DNA of 63,240 nt from Nitrospirota bacterium. Its GTDB lineage: Bacteria > Nitrospirota > Thermodesulfovibrionia > UBA6902. The translations under genes and the position numbers were made by a program. The notes below the pieces were generated by a model, which saw only the letters and a list, made by a program, of their open reading frames with translations, made no database searches and was not told the DNA's origin. The stretch lies in the NCBI GenBank assembly GCA_016222905.1, contig JACRPZ010000010.1, positions 1 to 63,240 on the forward strand, read 5' to 3'. Shown piece by piece: positions 1-7,606 of this stretch. Numbering within the stretch: the stretch's first letter is position 1; every line of letters starts with the position of its first letter.

Positions 1-178
1 CGATTTCTCAACGGAGGAGACGAAAAACAGAAATTGTCTCTCGGAAGCTCCAAGACTGAAGTGAAGTCTCTTTGCTTCCTCCAGACAAGACTTATGGAGT
101 GTGCACTTTATACTTGAAAAACTTTTTCATAGATGACGACCAAGGGAGTAAAATAGTTTTTAAACAAGAAGTTTATAT
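1..178. other. non-coding left edge
   Basis: No convincing reading frame is seen on either strand before the end of nuoN. A short inverted pair (AGACT/AGTCT, about 52-78) could form a small hairpin, but it has no T-run and is not called a terminator. The window edge may cut a longer intergenic region. Confidence 0.4.
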
Positions 179-1615
179 CTAACCAAAGAAAGAGTTTCTT
201 GCAAAATTGAGCAGGAGTGATGGAAAGACTCCTATGACTAAAACCATTATTACCGCAAACGCAAGCGCGATCCCGGCTGTTTTAGACGTGCTTAGAGAAA
301 TATCACCGGCAGGCTCCTTCATATACATGTACATTACAACCCTCAAATAGAAGAATGCCGAGACAGCGCTGAATAGCGCGGCAATTATCACCAGGTAGAT
401 ATGCCCTGCGTAGACCGCCTCCATAAAGATATAGAACTTGCCGATAAAACCTGCTGTGGGAGGAATACCGGTAAGCGAAAACATAAAGACGAGCATCAAT
501 GCTGAGGCAACAGGATGTCTCTTTGCAAGCCCCGCGTAATCTTCAAGGTTTTCTCCTGAGAACCCTTCCCTTTTCAGCATTATTACGACTCCAAAGGCCC
601 CCATATTCATTATCATGTATATCATGAGATAGTTCATGGTGCTGACAAAACCCTCAGGAGTGCCTATTACTATGCCGATAAGAGCATATCCTGCATGAGC
701 AATGGAGCTGTACGCTAACATCCTCTTGATGTTTGTCTGTGAAAGGGCAATAATGCTTCCGACAGCAATAGTCAGGATAGCAAGGGGCTCAAGGATAATA
801 GACCACTGCATCTGCAAGCCCCCGAATACATCAAACAACACCCTCCCCATAACCGCAAAACCGGCAGCCTTTGGGCCTGCTGACATGAAGGCGGTAACCG
901 GTGTGGGCGCACCCTCATAAACATCAGGCGCCCACATATGAAAAGGCGCCAGCGCGATCTTGAACCCAAAGGCTGTTATAAAAAATATAAGGGAAAGCAT
1001 TGTAATGGGGCTTTCTGCAAGCTTCAGGCTGTGAAGGGCGGATGCTATCTCTCTTAAGTTGGTTGAGCCTGTGAGTCCATATACAAGCGTTATACCGTAT
1101 AAGAGGAATGCCGAGGAGAAAGCTCCTAAGAAAAAGTACTTCAGCGCAGCCTCGTTTGAGCGGCGGTCCCCTCTGACTATGCCTGCAAGTATATACGTTG
1201 AAAGCGCCATAAGCTCAAGCCCGAGATAGAGCATTAGAAGGTCTGTAGCAGCGGCCATGATCATCATCCCGACCGTGGAAAAAATAAGGAGTGAATAATA
1301 CTCTCCGGCAGAGATCTTCTCTATAGCCAGGTATTTAACTGAAAGCAGTATAGTCAGGAGAAGCGTTGTATAAAAGATCAGTTTAAAGAAATTTGCGTAC
1401 CCGTCAAAGGCAAACATACCCTGTATGGTCCCGCCTGTCATGCCGACTTTTATAAGCCTGTAATTTACATACGCTGATATAAAGATGCCTGCGGCTCCGG
1501 CAACGGCAAGCGTTCCCTTTCTCCTCACCAGAAAATCAAGCAGAAGCAATGAGAGAGCGGTGAGCACAAGCAAAAGCTCAGGAGATATAAGGATCATGCT
1601 GCGTAAATGCGACAA
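179..1615 (-). CDS. nuoN: NADH-quinone oxidoreductase subunit N
   Basis: Membrane antiporter-like subunit of complex I, about 14 helices, 478 residues, the usual length. It belongs to the proton-conducting arm that couples NADH (or ferredoxin) oxidation by quinone to proton pumping. The antiporter core is visible, including a K-x-A-x-x-PFHMWAPDVYEGAPTPV stretch around residue 220 typical of NuoN. It is the last gene of nuoA-N. The chosen start is TTG at 1615, inside the end of nuoM. AGGAGG lies about 9 bases before the TTG, whereas the in-frame ATG at 1597 has no ribosome-binding site. Translation is probably coupled to nuoM. Confidence 0.95.
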   Translation of the reverse strand: MSHLRSMILISPELLLVLTALSLLLLDFLVRRKGTLAVAGAAGIFISAYVNYRLIKVGMTGGTIQGMFAFDGYANFFKLIFYTTLLLTILLSVKYLAIEKISAGEYYSLLIFSTVGMMIMAAATDLLMLYLGLELMALSTYILAGIVRGDRRSNEAALKYFFLGAFSSAFLLYGITLVYGLTGSTNLREIASALHSLKLAESPITMLSLIFFITAFGFKIALAPFHMWAPDVYEGAPTPVTAFMSAGPKAAGFAVMGRVLFDVFGGLQMQWSIILEPLAILTIAVGSIIALSQTNIKRMLAYSSIAHAGYALIGIVIGTPEGFVSTMNYLMIYMIMNMGAFGVVIMLKREGFSGENLEDYAGLAKRHPVASALMLVFMFSLTGIPPTAGFIGKFYIFMEAVYAGHIYLVIIAALFSAVSAFFYLRVVMYMYMKEPAGDISLSTSKTAGIALAFAVIMVLVIGVFPSLLLNFARNSFFG

Positions 1616-1617
1616 AG

Positions 1618-3153
1618 TTATCGGCCTCCTAAATGTAAACCTATGTATTGCGAAAATATATTTTTACCATTTGTATCCGCCCTGAACTCTTCAATAAGGT
1701 GTTCTACGGACGGATGCATAAAATCAAGTAATGCGTCAGGGTAAAAACCTATGAGAAAGACAAGAATGATCAGCGGAAGAAGAGTAACAACTTCCCTGAA
1801 ATTAATATCATGTACAGAAAGACCTTCTTTATATCCCTCAAAAAAGACCCTCTGATAAAGCCACAGCATATAACCTGCTCCAAGTATAATGCCTGTTGCC
1901 GCTAACACGCCGAAGAGCTTATGCGCGCCGAACGCCCCAAGTATTATAAGAAACTCTCCGATAAAACCATTGGTGCCGGGCAAACCGATTGACGCAAAGA
2001 CGAATATTATGAAGATTCCCGCATACCACGGAACAATTCTGGCAAAACCGCCGTAGTCGGAGATCGCCCTTGTATGCGTTCTCTCGTAAATCATACCTAT
2101 CATAAGGAATAATGCGCCTGTGATAATGCCGTGATTCAGCATCTGTAGGATACCGCCCTCAACTCCCTGTGTATTCAGTGCAAAGATGCCTAATGTGACA
2201 AAACCCATATGGCTGACACTTGAATAGGCTATGAGACGTTTCAGGTCCTTCTGCGCAAAACATACCAGCGCGCCGTATATGATGGCAACAACAGAGAGTA
2301 TGAATATGGGAAGAGCGAAGAATTTGACCGCATCCGGAAACATCGGTATGGAGAAACGGAGAAAACCGTAAGCCCCCATCTTTATCAATACACCGGCAAG
2401 TATCACACTGCCTGCTGTAGGAGCCTCTGTATGCGCATCAGGAAGCCATGTATGAAATGGAAACATCGGGACCTTCACCGCGAATGCGGCAAAAAATGCG
2501 AGGAAGAGCCAGCACTGAAGCGTAAAAGGATACCGCATGCTGCTTAGCGCAAGTATATCAAGGGTCGCGCTGCCATTATAATAAAGAACGATAATTCCGA
2601 CAAGCATCAGCACGCTTCCCGCAAACGTATAGAGGAAGAATTTCACCGCGGCATAAATCCTGTCCTTCCCTCCCCATACGCCGATAAGGATAAACATCGG
2701 AACGAGCATCGCCTCCCAGAAGATATAAAAGAGGAAGAAGTCGAGCGATACAAATACTCCGAGTATCGCGGTCTCCATCACAAGCAAAGCTATGTGAAAC
2801 TCTTTCACCTTTGTCTCAACAGACTTCCATGATACGAGCACCGAGAGGATGCTCAATAAGAGAGTCAGAAAGATGAATAGTACGCTTATGCCGTCTATGC
2901 CGATAAAGTAGTTGATCCCCCATGAAGGTATCCACTCATAAGCCTCCTGAAACTGCATGAGGTGTGTTGTCTTGTCAAAAGAGGCGATGATGGGAAGAGC
3001 AGCCGCAAGGCCCGCGCAGGTGATAAAAAGGCTTGTCCATCTTACTGCGGATGCGTTTCTTATAAAGAGAAGGAGCAGCGCGCCCGCAAGAGGCATGAAG
3101 ACTATAATACTCAATATCGGATAATCAATCTGATTTAAGGCTGTACTTTCCAT
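1618..3153 (-). CDS. nuoM: NADH-quinone oxidoreductase subunit M
   Basis: Second antiporter-like pumping subunit of complex I, 511 residues, about 14 membrane helices. The conserved channel residues are present: Glu147 in WEAMLVPMF and Lys227 in KVPMFPFHTWLPDAHTEAP, both required for proton translocation in the family. It lies three bases after the nuoL stop and its own stop is adjacent to the nuoN start, so the genes are read from one transcript. No truncation or unusual insertion is seen. Confidence 0.96.
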   Translation of the reverse strand: MESTALNQIDYPILSIIVFMPLAGALLLLFIRNASAVRWTSLFITCAGLAAALPIIASFDKTTHLMQFQEAYEWIPSWGINYFIGIDGISVLFIFLTLLLSILSVLVSWKSVETKVKEFHIALLVMETAILGVFVSLDFFLFYIFWEAMLVPMFILIGVWGGKDRIYAAVKFFLYTFAGSVLMLVGIIVLYYNGSATLDILALSSMRYPFTLQCWLFLAFFAAFAVKVPMFPFHTWLPDAHTEAPTAGSVILAGVLIKMGAYGFLRFSIPMFPDAVKFFALPIFILSVVAIIYGALVCFAQKDLKRLIAYSSVSHMGFVTLGIFALNTQGVEGGILQMLNHGIITGALFLMIGMIYERTHTRAISDYGGFARIVPWYAGIFIIFVFASIGLPGTNGFIGEFLIILGAFGAHKLFGVLAATGIILGAGYMLWLYQRVFFEGYKEGLSVHDINFREVVTLLPLIILVFLIGFYPDALLDFMHPSVEHLIEEFRADTNGKNIFSQYIGLHLGGR

Positions 3154-3156
3154 AAG

Positions 3157-5091
3157 TTATTTCCAGAAAACCATTGCCGCTATTATGCAAAGCGCCCCTA
3201 TCGCCATAACAAGGGCATATGACGAGAATACGCCTGTCTGTATCCTCCTCAATCCCCGGCTGAAAGAAGCGATGAAGCTCGGAACTCCGTTAACTACTCC
3301 CTCTATTATCCGTCCGTCAAAGAAGCCTAAAAATATCTTGTCAGACGCCCTCAGCATAGGCTGAACAAGGGTTTTGCTGTAAAGTTCGTCTATATAATAT
3401 TTATTGAACAAGAGCTTGTGAAGGGGCTGAAACCTGGCCTCCAGTTTCTGCGGCAGTTCAGTCTTCTTCAGATACATGGTGTAAGCTATAAACCATCCGG
3501 CTAAAGCTACCAATATTGAGACAGCTATAACAAATATCTCTTCAGCATGAGTACCGTGGCCAAGCGGATGGCCAAGCACAGGCGCGAGAAATTCCCCTAT
3601 CCTGTCTCCGTGCTCATAGAAGATAGGGGGTATTCCTACATAGCCCGCAAATACAGCTCCAAAAGCAAGTAACCATAAAGGAATTGTTATTACCTTGGGC
3701 GATTCATGAATGTGATGCTCATGTTCATCAGAGCCTCGGAATTTACCGTGAAATGTGAGGTATATTAATCGCCATGAATAGAAAGCTGTCATAAGCGCGG
3801 CAAGCGCGGCAAGAAACCAGAGGAATTTTCCGAGGCCTCCGCCGAGGAAGGCCCTGTAGAGAATCTCGTCTTTGCTGAAGAAACCTGAAAATAGCGGGAT
3901 GCCTGTGATGCTCAGAGTGGCAAGGATGAAAACGATGTACGTTGTAGGCATATGCTTCTTCAGTCCGCCCATCTTCTGCATATTCTGCTCATCATGATGA
4001 CCGGCGTGATGCAGCGCATGGATTACACTGCCGGAAGCCAAAAAGAGCAGGGCCTTGAAATACGCGTGTGTGTAGAGATGAAATATTCCGGCAGAGTATG
4101 CGCCGACCCCAAGGGCAAGGAACATATATCCAAGCTGGCTGATTGTTGAATATGCGATGACACGTTTTATATCATTCTGAACAAGCGCTATAGTAGCAGC
4201 AAATATCGCTGTCACGCCTCCGACAACCGCAACCGTATTCATGGCAACAGGAGAGAGGTCAAAGAGAGGATTGCACCGGGCAACCATGAATACGCCGGCT
4301 GTTACCATTGTTGCCGCGTGTATCAACGCAGAGACAGGTGTCGGGCCCTCCATCGCATCAGGAAGCCAGACGTGAAGCGGCAGCTGCGCTGATTTGCCCA
4401 CAGCGCCGCAGAAGAGGAGAAGGCATATCAGGGTTATAGTGCCGACATCATATCCGAAAAAATTTATGGTCTTTCCCGCGATAACGGATGCGTGTCCAAA
4501 GACATGCGTATACTCAAGACTGCCGAATGTAAGAAAGATAAGTATCACGCCAAGCCCGAAGCCGAAGTCTCCAAACCTGTTGACGATGAATGCCTTCTTC
4601 CCTGCATCCGCGGCAGATTTTTTGTGGAACCAGAATCCTATCAGGAAATAAGAGCAAAGCCCCACCGCTTCCCAGCCGAAATAAAGGAGCAGGAAATTAT
4701 TTGCCATTACAAGGATAAGCATTGAAAATACAAAGAGGCTGAGATAGGCATAAAAACGGTAATAACCACCGTCGCCATGCATATATCCGATTGAATAGAT
4801 GAAGATAAGTGAGCTGATGGATGTGACAACGATAAGCATCACCGCCGTAAGAGGGTCAATAAGAAAGCCTATGGCAACCTTGAAACTACCTGACGCGATC
4901 CAGTTATAGATATCGATATTAATTACATTCCCGGCCTTTACATCCATAAACGCAGAGACTGCGAGGATGAACGAGCCTATCACGGCAGGCACCGAGACCC
5001 AGTGCGCTTTGTCTTTAATGTACCTGCGCCCAAAGAGGATGTTTATCATAAAGGCGATGAGCGGCAGTAATGGAATTAAAGCGTATTTCAT
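3157..5091 (-). CDS. nuoL: NADH-quinone oxidoreductase subunit L
   Basis: Distal antiporter-like subunit of complex I, 644 residues. The N-terminal about 500 residues form the antiporter core. GWEAVGLCSYFLIGFW carries the conserved Glu, and KSAQLPLHVWLPDAMEGPTP carries the conserved Lys. The C-terminal 130 residues match the lateral amphipathic helix and final transmembrane anchor that clamp NuoM and NuoN in known structures. A His-rich loop (HHAGHHDEQN) is usual in this family. The gene lies between nuoK and nuoM in standard order. Confidence 0.96.
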   Translation of the reverse strand: MKYALIPLLPLIAFMINILFGRRYIKDKAHWVSVPAVIGSFILAVSAFMDVKAGNVINIDIYNWIASGSFKVAIGFLIDPLTAVMLIVVTSISSLIFIYSIGYMHGDGGYYRFYAYLSLFVFSMLILVMANNFLLLYFGWEAVGLCSYFLIGFWFHKKSAADAGKKAFIVNRFGDFGFGLGVILIFLTFGSLEYTHVFGHASVIAGKTINFFGYDVGTITLICLLLFCGAVGKSAQLPLHVWLPDAMEGPTPVSALIHAATMVTAGVFMVARCNPLFDLSPVAMNTVAVVGGVTAIFAATIALVQNDIKRVIAYSTISQLGYMFLALGVGAYSAGIFHLYTHAYFKALLFLASGSVIHALHHAGHHDEQNMQKMGGLKKHMPTTYIVFILATLSITGIPLFSGFFSKDEILYRAFLGGGLGKFLWFLAALAALMTAFYSWRLIYLTFHGKFRGSDEHEHHIHESPKVITIPLWLLAFGAVFAGYVGIPPIFYEHGDRIGEFLAPVLGHPLGHGTHAEEIFVIAVSILVALAGWFIAYTMYLKKTELPQKLEARFQPLHKLLFNKYYIDELYSKTLVQPMLRASDKIFLGFFDGRIIEGVVNGVPSFIASFSRGLRRIQTGVFSSYALVMAIGALCIIAAMVFWK

Positions 5092-5111
5092 AATTTCTCA
5101 GCTCTCAATCT

Positions 5112-5414
5112 TCAACCCTTCAATAAATTTATCTCATCCGCCTTGATAGTGGGATTATTCTTGTAAAACGCCATTAAAATCGCAAGCCCTATCGCAGCCT
5201 CTGCAGCGGCCACTGTGATCACGAGAAATACCATTATCTGTCCTGTAATGGACTGGAGATAATGGCTGAACGCGGCAAGGCTGATATTAATGGAGTTCAG
5301 CATCAGTTCAATGGATAGAAATACCATTATCAGGTTTCGCCTCATCAGAAAACCGAGCACGCCGATGCTGAAGACCACTGCGCTCAGCATAATGTACCAG
5401 CTTAATGGAACCAA
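5112..5414 (-). CDS. nuoK: NADH-quinone oxidoreductase subunit K
   Basis: Small three-helix membrane subunit of complex I, 100 residues, the normal size. The conserved membrane glutamates are visible in [10 protein letters not shown] and in [12 protein letters not shown]. These residues form part of the hydrophilic axis between the quinone site and the pumping subunits. The gene follows nuoJ by 13 bases and precedes nuoL by 20, all on the minus strand. Confidence 0.95.
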   Translation of the reverse strand: MVPLSWYIMLSAVVFSIGVLGFLMRRNLIMVFLSIELMLNSINISLAAFSHYLQSITGQIMVFLVITVAAAEAAIGLAILMAFYKNNPTIKADEINLLKG

Positions 5415-5427
5415 TTTTTCCTACCTC

Positions 5428-5943
5428 CTATTCCTGTTTCTTCTTCGTCAGAACAACTGCCCCTATGATAGCCACAAGCAATATAAGGGACGTTATCTCA
5501 AATGGCAGAAGGTATTTAGTATACAATACCTTCCCTATGATCATAAGATTTCCCTCAGTCTGCATCTTCTCTATAGTGTAATGTCCCGGCTGGGGAAATA
5601 CCGTTATCTTCACAAGTATGAATATCAGAGATACTGCGTAGCCTCCGGCTGCAACCAGGCCCACAGGCCATGACCATTGGAACCTTCTTTCAGTCTCTTC
5701 GACCCTTAAATTCAGGAGCATGACAACAAAGAGGAATAGGACGAGTATGGCCCCGGCATAGATTATTATCTGTATCGCAGCTAAAAATTCCGCATTCAGG
5801 AAGAGATAGAGCATTGCGATATGAACGAAGAGCACAAGCATCCACAAAACGCCGTGGACAGGGTTCTTCCTTGTGACTACAAGGAGTGAAAGCCCTGTAA
5901 TGCTAACTGCAAAATAGGCAAAAAATAATTGCGGTAACGTCAT
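5428..5943 (-). CDS. nuoJ: NADH-quinone oxidoreductase subunit J
   Basis: Membrane subunit of complex I, 171 residues with five predicted helices. The conserved NuoJ segment IQIIIYAGAILVLFLFVVML is present around residue 60, next to the helix that bears a pi-bulge in known structures. Its ATG overlaps the nuoI stop by four bases (ATGA), indicating coupled translation. A short charged tail ends the protein. Confidence 0.95.
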   Translation of the reverse strand: MTLPQLFFAYFAVSITGLSLLVVTRKNPVHGVLWMLVLFVHIAMLYLFLNAEFLAAIQIIIYAGAILVLFLFVVMLLNLRVEETERRFQWSWPVGLVAAGGYAVSLIFILVKITVFPQPGHYTIEKMQTEGNLMIIGKVLYTKYLLPFEITSLILLVAIIGAVVLTKKKQE

Positions 5944-6488
5944 TGATTTACCCCACTCTCTGATCCTTTTGCGTCAACACGGGCAAAGTCCGCTGATTTA
6001 GGAGTCCAGAATTTGTCGAAATACTCCCTGCTCTTCGCGCCGCCCATATATTTATCCCAATTCTCAAGCAGCCGGTCTTTAGTATAAATAAACTCGCTTC
6101 TGCTATAGCCCGAATACTCAAAATGAGGCGTAAGAAGAACCGCTCCATACGGGCATGCCTCAACGCACAAGGCGCAGAATAAGCATCTGAGGGTATTCAC
6201 CTCATACCTGTCAACAATCTTTTTATGATCTTCACCCTCGCTTGTATAAATGGATATGCAGTTTGTAGGGCACATTGCAGCGCAGAGCCCGCACCCGACG
6301 CATACAGCCTCGCCGGTAGACTCATTCCTTGTAAGGGCGTGAAGCCCCCTTGCCCCGGGAGGAGGCGTTATCCTCTTCTCAGGATACTGTCTTGTAACAG
6401 CCGGTGATAACGAATGCTTTAAAGTAAGCGCAAGGCCTCCTATTATCTCGATGAAGAATATCTTTTTTATAAGTTCCTTAAATGTCAT
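5940..6488 (-). CDS. nuoI: NADH-quinone oxidoreductase subunit I
   Basis: Hydrophilic ferredoxin-like subunit of complex I, 182 residues. It has two [4Fe-4S] motifs, CVGCGLCAAMCPTNC and CLFCALCVEACPYGA, which ligate clusters N6a and N6b and pass electrons from NuoG towards NuoB. The N-terminal amphipathic segment lies against the membrane arm in this family. The gene overlaps nuoJ by four bases. It is separated from nuoH by a 141-base gap filled with palindromic repeats. Confidence 0.96.
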   Translation of the reverse strand: MTFKELIKKIFFIEIIGGLALTLKHSLSPAVTRQYPEKRITPPPGARGLHALTRNESTGEAVCVGCGLCAAMCPTNCISIYTSEGEDHKKIVDRYEVNTLRCLFCALCVEACPYGAVLLTPHFEYSGYSRSEFIYTKDRLLENWDKYMGGAKSREYFDKFWTPKSADFARVDAKGSESGVNQ

Positions 6489-6517
6489 ATAAAAAATCCT
6501 ATAAATAAATCTTCAAA

Positions 6518-6623
6518 TTCTGTCATTCCGGTTCGTCCGGAATCCTCCCCTCTAACAAGAGGGGGTAGGGTGTGTTTTTATCTCAACAACCCCCTTACTC
6601 CCCCTTTTTTAAGGGGGAATAAT
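6518..6623. repeat. interspersed palindromic repeats between nuoH and nuoI
   Basis: Two palindromic units are seen. One is a CATTCCGG/CCGGAATC type palindrome (about 6522-6543). The other comprises C-rich/G-rich arms (CCCCTC...GAGGGG and CCCCCTT...AAGGGGG, about 6544-6615). Near copies occur at 11.5, 13.3, 19.9, 23.8 and 25.4 kb. They look like REP-type elements that form stable RNA hairpins inside the nuo transcript. No T-tract follows, so termination is not inferred. Confidence 0.7.
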
Positions 6624-6629
6624 CCGCCA

Positions 6630-7592
6630 TTATAACAATTTCCAGAGCGCTGTTATAACAATGTTAGCCAGCGCAAGAGGAATAAAGAGCTTCCAGCCGA
6701 GGCTCATAAGCTGGTCATACCTGTATCTCGGAAGCGTGGCCCTTATCCAGAAATAAAAGAAGATAACAGCATATACCTTTAACAGAAACCAGAATATCCC
6801 GGGCACATGCGAGAATATCCAGAAGTCGGGCCCGCGCCATCCCCCGAAAAAACAGATCGCGGCAAGAGACGACATAACAAACATCCCGGCATACTCAGCC
6901 ATAAAGAAGAGGCCGAAGCGCATCCCGCTGTACTCGGTGGCATAACCGGCGACAAGCTCGGTCTCAGCCTCAGGCATATCAAAAGGAACGCGATTCGTCT
7001 CTGCAAGCGCTGACATGAGAAATACAAAGAATCCTATGAACTGTGTAAAGATAAAAGGCCCGTCAGCCTGCGCATTCACAATATCTGAGAGGCTTGCGCT
7101 TCCAGACTGCATTATGACTCCCACTATGCTGAGGCCCATCGCTATCTCATAGCTTATAACCTGCGCTGATGACCTGAGCCCCCCAAGAAATGAATACTTT
7201 GAGTTTGATGCCCAGCCCGCCAGTATGATGCTGTACGCGCCGACAGAGGAGAGCGCAAGTATGAATAATATGCCAATGTTGATATCTGCGATGATAAAGC
7301 CGTCCCATAAAGGTATCACGGCAAAAGAGCCCAATGCGGCGATCACCCCTATAACGGGCGCAATGAAGAATATCGGCTTATCAGCAGAGAAAGGGATGAT
7401 GTCTTCCTTAAAGAAGAGCTTGATGAAGTCAGCTATCGGCTGCAAAAGTCCATGCCAGCCCACCCTCATCGGACCGAGCCTCGCCTGCATATGTCCGATT
7501 ACCTTGCGTTCGAAATATACAACATAGGCGACATGCAGTAGCACCACACTAACTACCATGACTATCTTGAAAATTAAAATTGCGGTATCCAT
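6630..7592 (-). CDS. nuoH: NADH-quinone oxidoreductase subunit H
   Basis: Membrane subunit that forms the lower part of the quinone-binding pocket at the junction with the peripheral arm; 320 residues, eight to nine helices. Family segments are clear: YFERKVIGHMQARLGPMRVG in the first loop, and ETNRVPFDMPEAETELVAGY with its acidic cluster. The C-terminal LPRYRYDQLMSLGWKLFIPL is also typical. It follows nuoG after 14 bases. No anomalies seen. Confidence 0.96.
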   Translation of the reverse strand: MDTAILIFKIVMVVSVVLLHVAYVVYFERKVIGHMQARLGPMRVGWHGLLQPIADFIKLFFKEDIIPFSADKPIFFIAPVIGVIAALGSFAVIPLWDGFIIADINIGILFILALSSVGAYSIILAGWASNSKYSFLGGLRSSAQVISYEIAMGLSIVGVIMQSGSASLSDIVNAQADGPFIFTQFIGFFVFLMSALAETNRVPFDMPEAETELVAGYATEYSGMRFGLFFMAEYAGMFVMSSLAAICFFGGWRGPDFWIFSHVPGIFWFLLKVYAVIFFYFWIRATLPRYRYDQLMSLGWKLFIPLALANIVITALWKLL

Positions 7593-7606
7593 TTTATTTG
7601 TCTATC

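Noticed and set aside
5290-5673. A 127-codon plus-strand frame opposite nuoJ/nuoK
   Set aside because: It lies antisense to two clear complex I genes and has no domain. It is a complement shadow, as are the other antisense frames across nuo.
6518-6623. Rho-independent terminators inside the nuo operon
   Set aside because: The stems are strong but lack T-tracts and recur all over the window as repeat units. The nuo genes continue on both sides.
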